Below are positions 17,254 through 30,584 of a stretch of DNA of 64,000 nucleotides, piece after piece (position 1 is the first letter of the stretch; every line of letters begins with the position of its first letter). The DNA comes from Trichomonas vaginalis G3 (taxonomy: Eukaryota > Parabasalia > Trichomonadida > Trichomonadidae), in NCBI RefSeq assembly GCF_026262505.1, contig NC_067203.1, forward strand, positions 22,549,411-22,613,410, written 5' to 3'. The notes beneath the pieces are model-generated. The model saw only the letters and a list, made by a program, of their open reading frames with translations, was not told the origin of the DNA and searched no databases. A program made the position numbers and the translations under genes.

Positions 17254-20200
17254 GTTTCAAGACAAGTCTTTTACTTTTTCAAGACAAGTCTTTTACTTTT
17301 TCAAGACAAGTCTTTTACTTTTTCAAGACAAGTCTTTCTTTTTCAAGACAAGTCTTTTACTTTTTCAAGACAAGTCTTTTACTTTTTCAAGACAAGTCTT
17401 TTACTTTTTCAAGACAAGTCTTTTACTTTTTCAAGACAAGTCTTTTACTTTTTCAAGACAAGTCTTTTACTTTTTCAAGACAAGTCTTTTACTTTTTCAA
17501 GACAAGTCTTTTACTTTTTCAAGACAAGTCTTTTACTTTTTCAAGACAAGTCTTTTACTTTTTCAAGACAAGTCTTTTACTTTTTCAAGACAAGTCTTTT
17601 ACTTTTTCAAGACAAGTCTTTTACTTTTTCAAGACAAGTCTTTTACTTTTTCAAGACAAGTCTTTTACTTTTTCAAGACAAGTCTTTTACTTTTTCAAGA
17701 CAAGTCTTTTACTTTTTCAAGACAAGTCTTTTACTTTTTCAAGACAAGTCTTTTACTTTTTCAAGACAAGTCTTTTACTTTTTCAAGACAAGTCTTTTAC
17801 TTTTTCAAGACAAGTCTTTTACTTTTTCAAGACAAGTCTTTTACTTTTTCAAGACAAGTCTTTTACTTTTTCAAGACAAGTCTTTTACTTTTTCAAGACA
17901 AGTCTTTTACTTTTTCAAGACAAGTCTTTTACTTTTTCAAGACAAGTCTTTTACTTTTTCAAGACAAGTCTTTTACTTTTTCAAGACAAGTCTTTTACTT
18001 TTTCAAGACAAGTCTTTTACTTTTTCAAGACAAGTCTTTTACTTTTTCAAGACAAGTCTTTTACTTTTTCAAGACAAGTCTTTTACTTTTTCAAGACAAG
18101 TCTTTTACTTTTTCAAGACAAGTCTTTTACTTTTTCAAGACAAGTCTTTTACTTTTTCAAGACAAGTCTTTTACTTTTTCAAGACAAGTCTTTTACTTTT
18201 TCAAGACAAGTCTTTTACTTTTTCAAGACAAGTCTTTTACTTTTTCAAGACAAGTCTTTTACTTTTTCAAGACAAGTCTTTTACTTTTTCAAGACAAGTC
18301 TTTTACTTTTTCAAGACAAGTCTTTTACTTTTTCAAGACAAGTCTTTTACTTTTTCAAGACAAGTCTTTTACTTTTTCAAGACAAGTCTTTTACTTTTTC
18401 AAGACAAGTCTTTTACTTTTTCAAGACAAGTCTTTTACTTTTTCAAGACAAGTCTTTTACTTTTTCAAGACAAGTCTTTTACTTTTTCAAGACAAGTCTT
18501 TTACTTTTTCAAGACAAGTCTTTTACTTTTTCAAGACAAGTCTTTTACTTTTTCAAGACAAGTCTTTTACTTTTTCAAGACAAGTCTTTTACTTTTTCAA
18601 GACAAGTCTTTTACTTTTTCAAGACAAGTCTTTTACTTTTTCAAGACAAGTCTTTTACTTTTTCAAGACAAGTCTTTTACTTTTTCAAGACAAGTCTTTT
18701 ACTTTTTCAAGACAAGTCTTTTACTTTTTCAAGACAAGTCTTTTACTTTTTCAAGACAAGTCTTTTACTTTTTCAAGACAAGTCTTTTACTTTTTCAAGA
18801 CAAGTCTTTTACTTTTTCAAGACAAGTCTTTTACTTTTTCAAGACAAGTCTTTTACTTTTTCAAGACAAGTCTTTTACTTTTTCAAGACAAGTCTTTTAC
18901 TTTTTCAAGACAAGTCTTTTACTTTTTCAAGACAAGTCTTTTACTTTTTCAAGACAAGTCTTTTACTTTTTCAAGACAAGTCTTTTACTTTTTCAAGACA
19001 AGTCTTTTACTTTTTCAAGACAAGTCTTTTACTTTTTCAAGACAAGTCTTTTACTTTTTCAAGACAAGTCTTTTACTTTTTCAAGACAAGTCTTTTACTT
19101 TTTCAAGACAAGTCTTTTACTTTTTCAAGACAAGTCTTTTACTTTTTCAAGACAAGTCTTTTACTTTTTCAAGACAAGTCTTTTACTTTTTCAAGACAAG
19201 TCTTTTACTTTTTCAAGACAAGTCTTTTACTTTTTCAAGACAAGTCTTTTACTTTTTCAAGACAAGTCTTTTACTTTTTCAAGACAAGTCTTTTACTTTT
19301 TCAAGACAAGTCTTTTACTTTTTCAAGACAAGTCTTTTACTTTTTCAAGACAAGTCTTTTACTTTTTCAAGACAAGTCTTTTACTTTTTCAAGACAAGTC
19401 TTTTACTTTTTCAAGACAAGTCTTTTACTTTTTCAAGACAAGTCTTTTACTTTTTCAAGACAAGTCTTTTACTTTTTCAAGACAAGTCTTTTACTTTTTC
19501 AAGACAAGTCTTTTACTTTTTCAAGACAAGTCTTTTACTTTTTCAAGACAAGTCTTTTACTTTTTCAAGACAAGTCTTTTACTTTTTCAAGACAAGTCTT
19601 TTACTTTTTCAAGACAAGTCTTTTACTTTTTCAAGACAAGTCTTTTACTTTTTCAAGACAAGTCTTTTACTTTTTCAAGACAAGTCTTTTACTTTTTCAA
19701 GACAAGTCTTTTACTTTTTCAAGACAAGTCTTTTACTTTTTCAAGACAAGTCTTTTACTTTTTCAAGACAAGTCTTTTACTTTTTCAAGACAAGTCTTTT
19801 ACTTTTTCAAGACAAGTCTTTTACTTTTTCAAGACAAGTCTTTTACTTTTTCAAGACAAGTCTTTTACTTTTTCAAGACAAGTCTTTTACTTTTTCAAGA
19901 CAAGTCTTTTACTTTTTCAAGACAAGTCTTTTACTTTTTCAAGACAAGTCTTTTACTTTTTCAAGACAAGTCTTTTACTTTTTCAAGACAAGTCTTTTAC
20001 TTTTTCAAGACAAGTCTTTTACTTTTTCAAGACAAGTCTTTTACTTTTTCAAGACAAGTCTTTTACTTTTTCAAGACAAGTCTTTTACTTTTTCAAGACA
20101 AGTCTTTTACTTTTTCAAGACAAGTCTTTTACTTTTTCAAGACAAGTCTTTTACTTTTTCAAGACAAGTCTTTTACTTTTTCAAGACAAGTCTTTTACTT

Positions 20201-23200
20201 TTTCAAGACAAGTCTTTTACTTTTTCAAGACAAGTCTTTTACTTTTTCAAGACAAGTCTTTTACTTTTTCAAGACAAGTCTTTTACTTTTTCAAGACAAG
20301 TCTTTTACTTTTTCAAGACAAGTCTTTTACTTTTTCAAGACAAGTCTTTTACTTTTTCAAGACAAGTCTTTTACTTTTTCAAGACAAGTCTTTTACTTTT
20401 TCAAGACAAGTCTTTTACTTTTTCAAGACAAGTCTTTTACTTTTTCAAGACAAGTCTTTTACTTTTTCAAGACAAGTCTTTTACTTTTTCAAGACAAGTC
20501 TTTTACTTTTTCAAGACAAGTCTTTTACTTTTTCAAGACAAGTCTTTTACTTTTTCAAGACAAGTCTTTTACTTTTTCAAGACAAGTCTTTTACTTTTTC
20601 AAGACAAGTCTTTTACTTTTTCAAGACAAGTCTTTTACTTTTTCAAGACAAGTCTTTTACTTTTTCAAGACAAGTCTTTTACTTTTTCAAGACAAGTCTT
20701 TTACTTTTTCAAGACAAGTCTTTTACTTTTTCAAGACAAGTCTTTTACTTTTTCAAGACAAGTCTTTTACTTTTTCAAGACAAGTCTTTTACTTTTTCAA
20801 GACAAGTCTTTTACTTTTTCAAGACAAGTCTTTTACTTTTTCAAGACAAGTCTTTTACTTTTTCAAGACAAGTCTTTTACTTTTTCAAGACAAGTCTTTT
20901 ACTTTTTCAAGACAAGTCTTTTACTTTTTCAAGACAAGTCTTTTACTTTTTCAAGACAAGTCTTTTACTTTTTCAAGACAAGTCTTTTACTTTTTCAAGA
21001 CAAGTCTTTTACTTTTTCAAGACAAGTCTTTTACTTTTTCAAGACAAGTCTTTTACTTTTTCAAGACAAGTCTTTTACTTTTTCAAGACAAGTCTTTTAC
21101 TTTTTCAAGACAAGTCTTTTACTTTTTCAAGACAAGTCTTTTACTTTTTCAAGACAAGTCTTTTACTTTTTCAAGACAAGTCTTTTACTTTTTCAAGACA
21201 AGTCTTTTACTTTTTCAAGACAAGTCTTTTACTTTTTCAAGACAAGTCTTTTACTTTTTCAAGACAAGTCTTTTACTTTTTCAAGACAAGTCTTTTACTT
21301 TTTCAAGACAAGTCTTTTACTTTTTCAAGACAAGTCTTTTACTTTTTCAAGACAAGTCTTTTACTTTTTCAAGACAAGTCTTTTACTTTTTCAAGACAAG
21401 TCTTTTACTTTTTCAAGACAAGTCTTTTACTTTTTCAAGACAAGTCTTTTACTTTTTCAAGACAAGTCTTTTACTTTTTCAAGACAAGTCTTTTACTTTT
21501 TCAAGACAAGTCTTTTACTTTTTCAAGACAAGTCTTTTACTTTTTCAAGACAAGTCTTTTACTTTTTCAAGACAAGTCTTTTACTTTTTCAAGACAAGTC
21601 TTTTACTTTTTCAAGACAAGTCTTTTACTTTTTCAAGACAAGTCTTTTACTTTTTCAAGACAAGTCTTTTACTTTTTCAAGACAAGTCTTTTACTTTTTC
21701 AAGACAAGTCTTTTACTTTTTCAAGACAAGTCTTTTACTTTTTCAAGACAAGTCTTTTACTTTTTCAAGACAAGTCTTTTACTTTTTCAAGACAAGTCTT
21801 TTACTTTTTCAAGACAAGTCTTTTACTTTTTCAAGACAAGTCTTTTACTTTTTCAAGACAAGTCTTTTACTTTTTCAAGACAAGTCTTTTACTTTTTCAA
21901 GACAAGTCTTTTACTTTTTCAAGACAAGTCTTTTACTTTTTCAAGACAAGTCTTTTACTTTTTCAAGACAAGTCTTTTACTTTTTCAAGACAAGTCTTTT
22001 ACTTTTTCAAGACAAGTCTTTTACTTTTTCAAGACAAGTCTTTTACTTTTTCAAGACAAGTCTTTTACTTTTTCAAGACAAGTCTTTTACTTTTTCAAGA
22101 CAAGTCTTTTACTTTTTCAAGACAAGTCTTTTACTTTTTCAAGACAAGTCTTTTACTTTTTCAAGACAAGTCTTTTACTTTTTCAAGACAAGTCTTTTAC
22201 TTTTTCAAGACAAGTCTTTTACTTTTTCAAGACAAGTCTTTTACTTTTTCAAGACAAGTCTTTTACTTTTTCAAGACAAGTCTTTTACTTTTTCAAGACA
22301 AGTCTTTTACTTTTTCAAGACAAGTCTTTTACTTTTTCAAGACAAGTCTTTTACTTTTTCAAGACAAGTCTTTTACTTTTTCAAGACAAGTCTTTTACTT
22401 TTTCAAGACAAGTCTTTTACTTTTTCAAGACAAGTCTTTTACTTTTTCAAGACAAGTCTTTTACTTTTTCAAGACAAGTCTTTTACTTTTTCAAGACAAG
22501 TCTTTTACTTTTTCAAGACAAGTCTTTTACTTTTTCAAGACAAGTCTTTTACTTTTTCAAGACAAGTCTTTTACTTTTTCAAGACAAGTCTTTTACTTTT
22601 TCAAGACAAGTCTTTTACTTTTTCAAGACAAGTCTTTTACTTTTTCAAGACAAGTCTTTTACTTTTTCAAGACAAGTCTTTTACTTTTCAAGACAAGTCT
22701 TTTACTTTTTCAAGACAAGTCTTTTACTTTTTCAAGACAAGTCTTTTACTTTTTCAAGACAAGTCTTTTACTTTTTCAAGACAAGTCTTTTACTTTTTCA
22801 AGACAAGTCTTTTACTTTTTCAAGACAAGTCTTTTACTTTTTCAAGACAAGTCTTTTACTTTTTCAAGACAAGTCTTTTACTTTTTCAAGACAAGTCTTT
22901 TACTTTTTCAAGACAAGTCTTTTACTTTTTCAAGACAAGTCTTTTACTTTTTCAAGACAAGTCTTTTACTTTTTCAAGACAAGTCTTTTACTTTTTCAAG
23001 ACAAGTCTTTTACTTTTTCAAGACAAGTCTTTTACTTTTTCAAGACAAGTCTTTTACTTTTTCAAGACAAGTCTTTTACTTTTTCAAGACAAGTCTTTTA
23101 CTTTTTCAAGACAAGTCTTTTACTTTTTCAAGACAAGTCTTTTACTTTTTCAAGACAAGTCTTTTACTTTTTCAAGACAAGTCTTTTACTTTTTCAAGAC

Positions 23201-26200
23201 AAGTCTTTTACTTTTTCAAGACAAGTCTTTTACTTTTTCAAGACAAGTCTTTTACTTTTTCAAGACAAGTCTTTTACTTTTTCAAGACAAGTCTTTTACT
23301 TTTTCAAGACAAGTCTTTTACTTTTCAAGACAAGTCTTTTACTTTTTCAAGACAAGTCTTTTACTTTTTCAAGACAAGTCTTTTACTTTTTCAAGACAAG
23401 TCTTTTACTTTTTCAAGACAAGTCTTTTACTTTTTCAAGACAAGTCTTTTACTTTTTCAAGACAAGTCTTTTACTTTTTCAAGACAAGTCTTTTACTTTT
23501 TCAAGACAAGTCTTTTACTTTTTCAAGACAAGTCTTTTACTTTTTCAAGACAAGTCTTTTACTTTTTCAAGACAAGTCTTTTACTTTTTCAAGACAAGTC
23601 TTTTACTTTTTCAAGACAAGTCTTTTACTTTTTCAAGACAAGTCTTTTACTTTTTCAAGACAAGTCTTTTACTTTTTCAAGACAAGTCTTTTACTTTTTC
23701 AAGACAAGTCTTTTCTTTTTCAAGACAAGTCTTTTACTTTTTCAAGACAAGTCTTTTACTTTTTCAAGACAAGTCTTTTACTTTTTCAAGACAAGTCTTT
23801 TACTTTTCAAGACAAGTCTTTTACTTTTTCAAGACAAGTCTTTTACTTTTTTCAAGACAAGTCTTTTACTTTTTCAAGACAAGTCTTTTACTTTTTCAAG
23901 ACAAGTCTTTTACTTTTTCAAGACAAGTCTTTTACTTTTTCAAGACAAGTCTTTTACTTTTTCAAGACAAGTCTTTTACTTTTTCAAGACAAGTCTTTTA
24001 CTTTTTCAAGACAAGTCTTTTACTTTTTCAAGACAAGTCTTTTACTTTTTCAAGACAAGTCTTTTACTTTTTCAAGACAAGTCTTTTACTTTTTCAAGAC
24101 AAGTCTTTTACTTTTTCAAGACAAGTCTTTTACTTTTTCAAGACAAGTCTTTTACTTTTTCAAGACAAGTCTTTTACTTTTTCAAGACAAGTCTTTTACT
24201 TTTTCAAGACAAGTCTTTTACTTTTTCAAGACAAGTCTTTTACTTTTTCAAGACAAGTCTTTTACTTTTTCAAGACAAGTCTTTTACTTTTTCAAGACAA
24301 GTCTTTTACTTTTTCAAGACAAGTCTTTTACTTTTTCAAGACAAGTCTTTTACTTTTTCAAGACAAGTCTTTTACTTTTTCAAGACAAGTCTTTTACTTT
24401 TTCAAGACAAGTCTTTTACTTTTTCAAGACAAGTCTTTTACTTTTTCAAGACAAGTCTTTTACTTTTTCAAGACAAGTCTTTTACTTTTTCAAGACAAGT
24501 CTTTTACTTTTTCAAGACAAGTCTTTTACTTTTTCAAGACAAGTCTTTTACTTTTTCAAGACAAGTCTTTTACTTTTTCAAGACAAGTCTTTTACTTTTT
24601 CAAGACAAGTCTTTTACTTTTTCAAGACAAGTCTTTTACTTTTTCAAGACAAGTCTTTTACTTTTTCAAGACAAGTCTTTTACTTTTTCAAGACAAGTCT
24701 TTTACTTTTTCAAGACAAGTCTTTTACTTTTTCAAGACAAGTCTTTTACTTTTTCAAGACAAGTCTTTTACTTTTTCAAGACAAGTCTTTTACTTTTTCA
24801 AGACAAGTCTTTTACTTTTTCAAGACAAGTCTTTTACTTTTTCAAGACAAGTCTTTTACTTTTTCAAGACAAGTCTTTTACTTTTTCAAGACAAGTCTTT
24901 ACTTTTTCAAGACAAGTCTTTTACTTTTTCAAGACAAGTCTTTTACTTTTTCAAGACAAGTCTTTTACTTTTTCAAGACAAGTCTTTTACTTTTTCAAGA
25001 CAAGTCTTTTACTTTTTCAAGACAAGTCTTTTACTTTTTCAAGACAAGTCTTTTACTTTTTCAAGACAAGTCTTTTACTTTTTCAAGACAAGTCTTTTAC
25101 TTTTTCAAGACAAGTCTTTTACTTTTTCAAGACAAGTCTTTTACTTTTTCAAGACAAGTCTTTTACTTTTTCAAGACAAGTCTTTTACTTTTTCAAGACA
25201 AGTCTTTTACTTTTTCAAGACAAGTCTTTTACTTTTTCAAGACAAGTCTTTTACTTTTTCAAGACAAGTCTTTTACTTTTTCAAGACAAGTCTTTTACTT
25301 TTTCAAGACAAGTCTTTTACTTTTTCAAGACAAGTCTTTTACTTTTTCAAGACAAGTCTTTTACTTTTTCAAGACAAGTCTTTTACTTTTTCAAGACAAG
25401 TCTTTTACTTTTTCAAGACAAGTCTTTTACTTTTTCAAGACAAGTCTTTTACTTTTTCAAGACAAGTCTTTTACTTTTTCAAGACAAGTCTTTTACTTTT
25501 TCAAGACAAGTCTTTTACTTTTTCAAGACAAGTCTTTTACTTTTTCAAGACAAGTCTTTTACTTTTTCAAGACAAGTCTTTTACTTTTTCAAGACAAGTC
25601 TTTTACTTTTTCAAGACAAGTCTTTTACTTTTTCAAGACAAGTCTTTTACTTTTTCAAGACAAGTCTTTTACTTTTTCAAGACAAGTCTTTTACTTTTTC
25701 AAGACAAGTCTTTTACTTTTTCAAGACAAGTCTTTTACTTTTTCAAGACAAGTCTTTTACTTTTTCAAGACAAGTCTTTTACTTTTTCAAGACAAGTCTT
25801 TTACTTTTTCAAGACAAGTCTTTTACTTTTTCAAGACAAGTCTTTTACTTTTTCAAGACAAGTCTTTTACTTTTTCAAGACAAGTCTTTTACTTTTTCAA
25901 GACAAGTCTTTTACTTTTTCAAGACAAGTCTTTTACTTTTTCAAGACAAGTCTTTTACTTTTTCAAGACAAGTCTTTTACTTTTTCAAGACAAGTCTTTT
26001 ACTTTTTCAAGACAAGTCTTTTACTTTTTCAAGACAAGTCTTTTACTTTTTCAAAGCAAGTCTTTTACTTTTTCAAGACAAGTCTTTTTACTTTTTCAAG
26101 ACAAGTCTTTTACTTTTTCAAGACAAGTCTTTTACTTTTTCAAGACAAGTCTTTTACTTTTTCAAGACAAGTCTTTTACTTTTTCAAGACAAGTCTTTTA

Positions 26201-26414
26201 CTTTTTCAAGACAAGTCTTTTACTTTTTCAAGACAAGTCTTTTACTTTTTCAAGACAAGTCTTTTACTTTTTCAAGACAAGTCTTTTACTTTTTCAAGAC
26301 AAGTCTTTTACTTTTTCAAGACAAGTCTTTTACTTTTTCAAGACAAGTCTTTTACTTTTTCAAGACAAGTCTTTTACTTTTTCAAGACAAGTCTTTTACT
26401 TTTTCAAGACAAGT
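17254..26414. repeat. Satellite: about 415 copies of a 22-bp unit
   Basis: Unit core TTTTTCAAGACAAGTCTTTT plus two bases, period 22. The first 5.4 kb is essentially uniform after one short unit near 17332; single-base length variants then occur near 22685, 23320, 23710, 23805, 23850, 24895 and 26085, and one base swap near 26055. Each unit holds the inverted repeat AAGAC-AA-GTCTT. The array ends at an N gap, so its true size is unknown. All three plus frames are open only because the unit has no stop on this strand and 22 is not a multiple of 3. Confidence 0.97.
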
Positions 26415-26439
26415 NNNNNNNNNNNNNNNNNNNNNNNNN
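26415..26439. other. Assembly gap, 25 N
   Basis: 25 consecutive N at the end of the satellite. Sequence to the right begins with inverted-orientation Maverick repeats. Gap size and join are not supported by sequence. Confidence 0.99.
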
Positions 26440-27363
26440 AGACCAGGTTTTTTTCCCTACTCGCAATTTTTACGATTTTCATGTATAAAAGATATGATTT
26501 CAGGGATTTTTTTACGAAGTGTTTAAAGTTCACTTGGTAAAAAAATAACAGTTATATAATGAAATTTAGTCATTTTTTCACGATTTTCATGTGTTTTATG
26601 CAAGACCAAAAAAAGTCTAAATCGCAATTTTTACGATTTTCATGTATAAGATATGATTTCAGGGATTTTTTACAAAGTGTTAAAGTTCACTTGGTAAAAA
26701 TATAACATAATATAATGAATATGGTCATTTTTTCACGATTTAGGGTAGATGGTTTTTAGGTGTCACCAGGTCCCTCGGCCCTCGGTCAACAACATCTTTT
26801 TGAAAATGGTGACAACATGACATTTTGACAACAACACAGGAAATAAACTTCTTCGTATATGTTTTGTCAAAACTTCATCGAAATGAGTGTATATGTTTTG
26901 TTCATGATTTCATCGTAATGAGTGTAAATGAACCAAAAATATATTTTAGGTGAAGAGGTGAGATCTCACCCGTTTTCTCACCTGTTTCCCACCTCTTGAA
27001 TTTTCATTGGATTTCATCGTACATGTTTTGTCAAAACTTCTTCGTACATGTTTTGTCAAGATCTTCGTATATGTTTTTGTCATGATTTCATCGAAATGAG
27101 TGTAAATGTTTTGTCAAACATGAGCGTAAATACAGACAAAAATATATTTTAGGTGAAGAGGTGGGAGATCTCACCTGTTTTTTTGCACCTGTTTTCTCAC
27201 CTCTTGAATTTTCATGACTTCTTCGTAGATGTTTTGTCAAGACTTCATCGTACATGTTTTGTCAAGACTTCATCGCAAATGAGCGGTAAATGAAACCAAA
27301 AATATATTTTAGGTGAAGAGGTGCGAATCTCACCTGTTTTTTCACCTGTTTTCACCTCTTTTT
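26440..27363. repeat. Non-coding repeat mosaic of E2
   Basis: Inverted counterpart of 15764-16532 and 13665-14848: TTACGAAG-type blocks (26480-26740), CCCTCGGT units, GGTGAGATCTCACC palindromes (about 26955, 27165) and repeated CATCGTA...GTTTTGTCA segments. No gene. Confidence 0.75.
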
Positions 27364-28283
27364 TTATAAGCGTTTTACATGAATTGTACGATGTATATTT
27401 GAAATTCTAAACAATTTTGTGGCTTCTATTTCTTCTGTCAGTATGTCAAAAGTTTTCACAATATTGAATGTATCTTTATATTTCTTTCTTGACATCTGAA
27501 AGAAGGAAATCGTCCAGCAGTTGGATAGTTTTTGTTTAGAAATGCCAATTGTCCATTTTATCTTCTGCTGGCTTTCTCTGCTTCTGTCTTAAGTCTGCAT
27601 AGTCGTTTCGCATACGTTCTATCTCTTTGACGGAGTAGTTATATTTCCTCATTGCTGCTTTACATTTAGAACATTGTGGTGTCATTTTAGCATTGTACAT
27701 TGAAATTTGACCTGCAAGTACAACTATAGCGTCAATGGTTTTCTTTAACTCAAAAGTTGCGGGTTTTATTTGTTCGTTCCATATTTTACATCTTCTATCT
27801 TTATCTCTTATCTGCCATACACCATTCAGCAACTAACGAAACAAAGTTGTCGTAGTCTTAAATTCTTCAGATTTTATATATGTCAGAGATGTTCTTATAT
27901 ACCATGTCGCAGTCTTTGTCCATGGACTTTGTGGTGCAATGAAATCCAAAAAACTCATTAGTTTACCTTTCGTATGAACTTCTTTATTTCTACCGAGTCG
28001 GTTGTCTGACTTCTATTTCATCGAATTCAGGAATAGGTGAGCTTTTGTTGTTGTATTTCAGGAAGTTTAGGTAGATGGTCAATAATATCCTGCATTTCAT
28101 AAAATATTCTTCATGTGTTTCATCTTTTGCAGTTGCAATCTAAATCTCCTTGGAGAAGTTTCCTGCTTTATCTTCTGGATTTCTGTTTTCGAAAGTATAT
28201 GAAGAAGGAATGAAGCTTTTCATCTCTACTAACATTGAAGTTGGGTTCATGACTAACGAGTTTGGTGCTGTTGTTGCTAACAT
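27364..28283 (-). pseudogene. Copy of the 304-residue conserved protein, frameshifted
   Basis: Inverted copy of 14849-15763 with the same start (MLATTAPNS) and end (IHRTIHVKRL). Several one-base indels break the frame; the longest open piece is 27536-27832, which keeps CSKCKAAMRKYNYSVKEIER. Confidence 0.8.
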
Positions 28284-29339
28284 GTTCTTACAATAAAAAT
28301 AAAAAATTATTTGTAAAAAACTAACTTATTTTTTATTTCGGGAAAATTCATGAGTTTTGGTTGAAAAAACGTGGAGCCAAAAGTGGCTCGACCTCAAAAC
28401 AAGCATTTGTGAAGAATATACCAACCGCCGGAATTCCGGCGGTTGCTTTTTATACAAAATTCAACGGGTGACAAAACATATACGATGAAGTCATGACAAA
28501 ACATGTACGATGAAACCTTGACAAAAACATATACGATGAAGTCATGACAAAACATGTTACGATGAAACCTTGACAAAACATATACGAAGAACCTTGACAA
28601 ACATGTACGATGAAACCTTGACAAAACATTTACGAAGAAGAATCATAAAATTCAACAGGTAAAAAACAGCAGTGAAAAAGGAGGTGAGATCGCACCTCTC
28701 ACCTAAACTTTATTTTTGGGTCCTTACGCTCATTACGATGAAGAAGTCTTGACAAAAACATTACGATGAAACCTTGACAAAACATATACGATGAAACCTT
28801 GACAAAACATATACGATGAAACCTTGAAAAAACATATACGAAGAAGGCTTTGACAAACATTTACGATGAAACCTTGACAAAACATTTACGAAGAAGTCTT
28901 GACAAAAAATTTACGAGAAGTTCATGACAAAACATTTACGAAGAAAGAGTTATTTCCTGGACTGTTGTCAAAATGTCATGGGTCACACTTTTCAGAAAGG
29001 TTAAAATGACCGAGGGACCGAGGGACCTGGTGACACCTTCATTCTTCAAAACATATACGATGAAGTCTTGACAAAACAAGCATTTTGTGAAGAATATACC
29101 AACCGCCGGAATTCCGGCGGTTGCTTTTATACAAAATTCAACGGGTGACAAAACATTTTACGAAGAAGTCTTGACAAAACATATACGAAGAAGTTTATTT
29201 CCTGTTGTGTTGTCAAAATGTCATGTTGTGCACACTTTTTCAGAGAAGTTCGTTTAACCGAGGGACCTGGTGACACCTAAAAACCATTCTACCCTAAAAA
29301 TATATTTTTGCCGAATTCAATAAAAATAAATGGTTCATT
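28284..29339. repeat. Non-coding region with direct-repeat array and KilA-N fragments
   Basis: Contains two NRRNSGG-coding palindromes (about 28423-28448 and 29099-29124), AGGTGAG palindrome modules (28682-28715) and, between 28470 and 28960, more than a dozen copies of a 25-30 bp repeat of the form ACAAAACATATACGATGAA with a CCTTG or GTCTTG linker. CCGAGGGA octamers lie near 29010-29025 and 29260. No gene. Confidence 0.75.
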
Positions 29340-29997
29340 TACTCACAATATTTTTGTACAAAACGACCCCAAACTTTTAACTTCTTTTCTGCACTTCAAA
29401 TGCTATCTTAGCGAGTTCATATTCTCTAAATTCTCTCTTTAAATTCTGCTTTCCCATTGGTCTAGTTCGTATGGAGAATCTTTAATAACCATAACACATC
29501 TCATGTTCATGTTCTATTTGTTTTTCATCATTTTTCTAACTTCTTGTTCGAACAAAAAGTTTAGCATTCTCTACTGTATCTTCCAGTTCTTCTTCATCTA
29601 ATTTCTCATCAACTTTCGTGCTATGAGATCCATAATTTTTCCAACTGCTATGCAATATTTTGGAGAAGCCCACATTGCTATATAGTTTATAAGTCTTGGG
29701 TCTACATACGTTCCTCTAACCTGTTTGATTTCATCTGGAATTCCTGCATGAATTTTGTATAAAAACCAACCGCCGGAATTCCGGCGGTTGCTATATTCTT
29801 CACAAAATGCCTTATAATACTCTTCCCAACTTATTTTCCAACAAACTTTCTAAAGTCTTTTCCTAAACTCTGACACATATTTGTTACATTATATAACCAT
29901 CCTTGTCTCTACGTAAGACTTCAATACCGTTGTAAGTGCCTTTTGTGAATGTTTCGCCATTAGATTTGTTCGTGAACGTTTTTGCTTCGACTGACAT
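29340..29997 (-). pseudogene. KilA-N domain protein, degraded
   Basis: Starts MSVEAKTFTNKSNGETFTKG; then NGIEVLRRDKDGYI opens a KilA-N domain, and later pieces in shifted frames read WEEYYKAFCEEYSN, KQVRGTYVDPRLINYIAMW and SPKYCIAVGKIMDLIA, all typical of KilA-N proteins of viruses. An embedded palindrome at about 29768-29791 is part of the coding sequence (NRRNSGG). The leader TTTTGTATGTAAGAACAG is shared with 16533. Not present in E1 except as fragments. Confidence 0.75.
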
Positions 29998-30584
29998 TCT
30001 GTTCTTACATACAAAATAAAAAATATTTTTTTTAAAAACCAACTTTTTTTTTATTTCGGGAAAATTCATGAAAATTCAACGGGTGAAAAAACAGGTGAAA
30101 AAAAAGTGAGATCTCACCTCTTCACCTAAAATATATTTTTGCCGAATTCAGAACAAAACTCAGAGTTTTGGTTGAAAAAACAGGTGGAGCCAAAAGTGGC
30201 TCGACCTCAAAAACAAGGCATTTTGAAAGATATAGCAACCGCCGGAATTCGGCGCGTTGGTTTTTATACAAAATTCAACGGGTGAAAAATTAGGTGAAAA
30301 CAGGTGAGATCTCACCTCTTCACCTAAAATATATTTTTGGTTCATTTACACTCGTTACGATGAAGAAGTCTTGACATTTTCCCGACTGTTGTCAAAATGT
30401 CATGTTGTCACCATTTTCAAAAGATGTTAGTTGACGAGGGACCGAGGGACCGAGGGACCCCCTCAGTAAACATCTCATTTTAACTCACTTTTTTCTATCT
30501 TAAGGAAATTCATGAAAATTCAACGGTGAAAAAACAGGTGAAAAAAGAGGTGAGTATCTCACACTTTCACCTAAAATATATTTT
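29998..30584. repeat. Non-coding repeat mosaic
   Basis: Promoter-like TTTTTT/AAAA stretch before the KilA-N start, three GGTGAGATCTCACC-type modules (about 30105, 30305, 30540), one KilA-N-derived palindrome fragment (about 30236-30258), CCGAGGGA octamers (30433-30460) and segments shared with 13730-14100 in inverted form. Confidence 0.75.

Larger units (their letters stand above)
5755..26414. mobile_element. Maverick/Polinton arm E1
   Basis: E1 starts at AGTGGGGCCTCC and reads rightward through the Maverick gene set to a 22-bp satellite that stops at the N gap. It is diagnosed by the D12 adenine methyltransferase, retroviral-type integrase, PolB remnant, KilA-N protein and fibre-like protein on one segment. 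It has no intact polymerase, packaging ATPase or helicase. Most ORFs are intact; integrase, PolB stump and one structural gene are broken. If the scaffold join is real, E1 and E2 are the two arms of one 32.7 kb inverted structure. Their differing termini (a fold-back insert only in E1, a subterminal block only in E2) favour two related elements. Confidence 0.85.

Noticed and set aside
17254-26414. Possible CRISPR array
   Set aside because: Units are contiguous without unique spacers, no cas genes, and the setting is eukaryotic.
17254-26414. Telomere or centromere satellite
   Set aside because: The unit is not a telomere type, it is embedded next to a Maverick gene start, and no evidence of wider chromosomal context is available.
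17222-26526. Open frames of more than 3000 codons across the satellite in several plus frames
   Set aside because: They translate a 22-bp non-coding repeat; the unit simply lacks stops on that strand and cycles through all three frames. They also run through the N gap.
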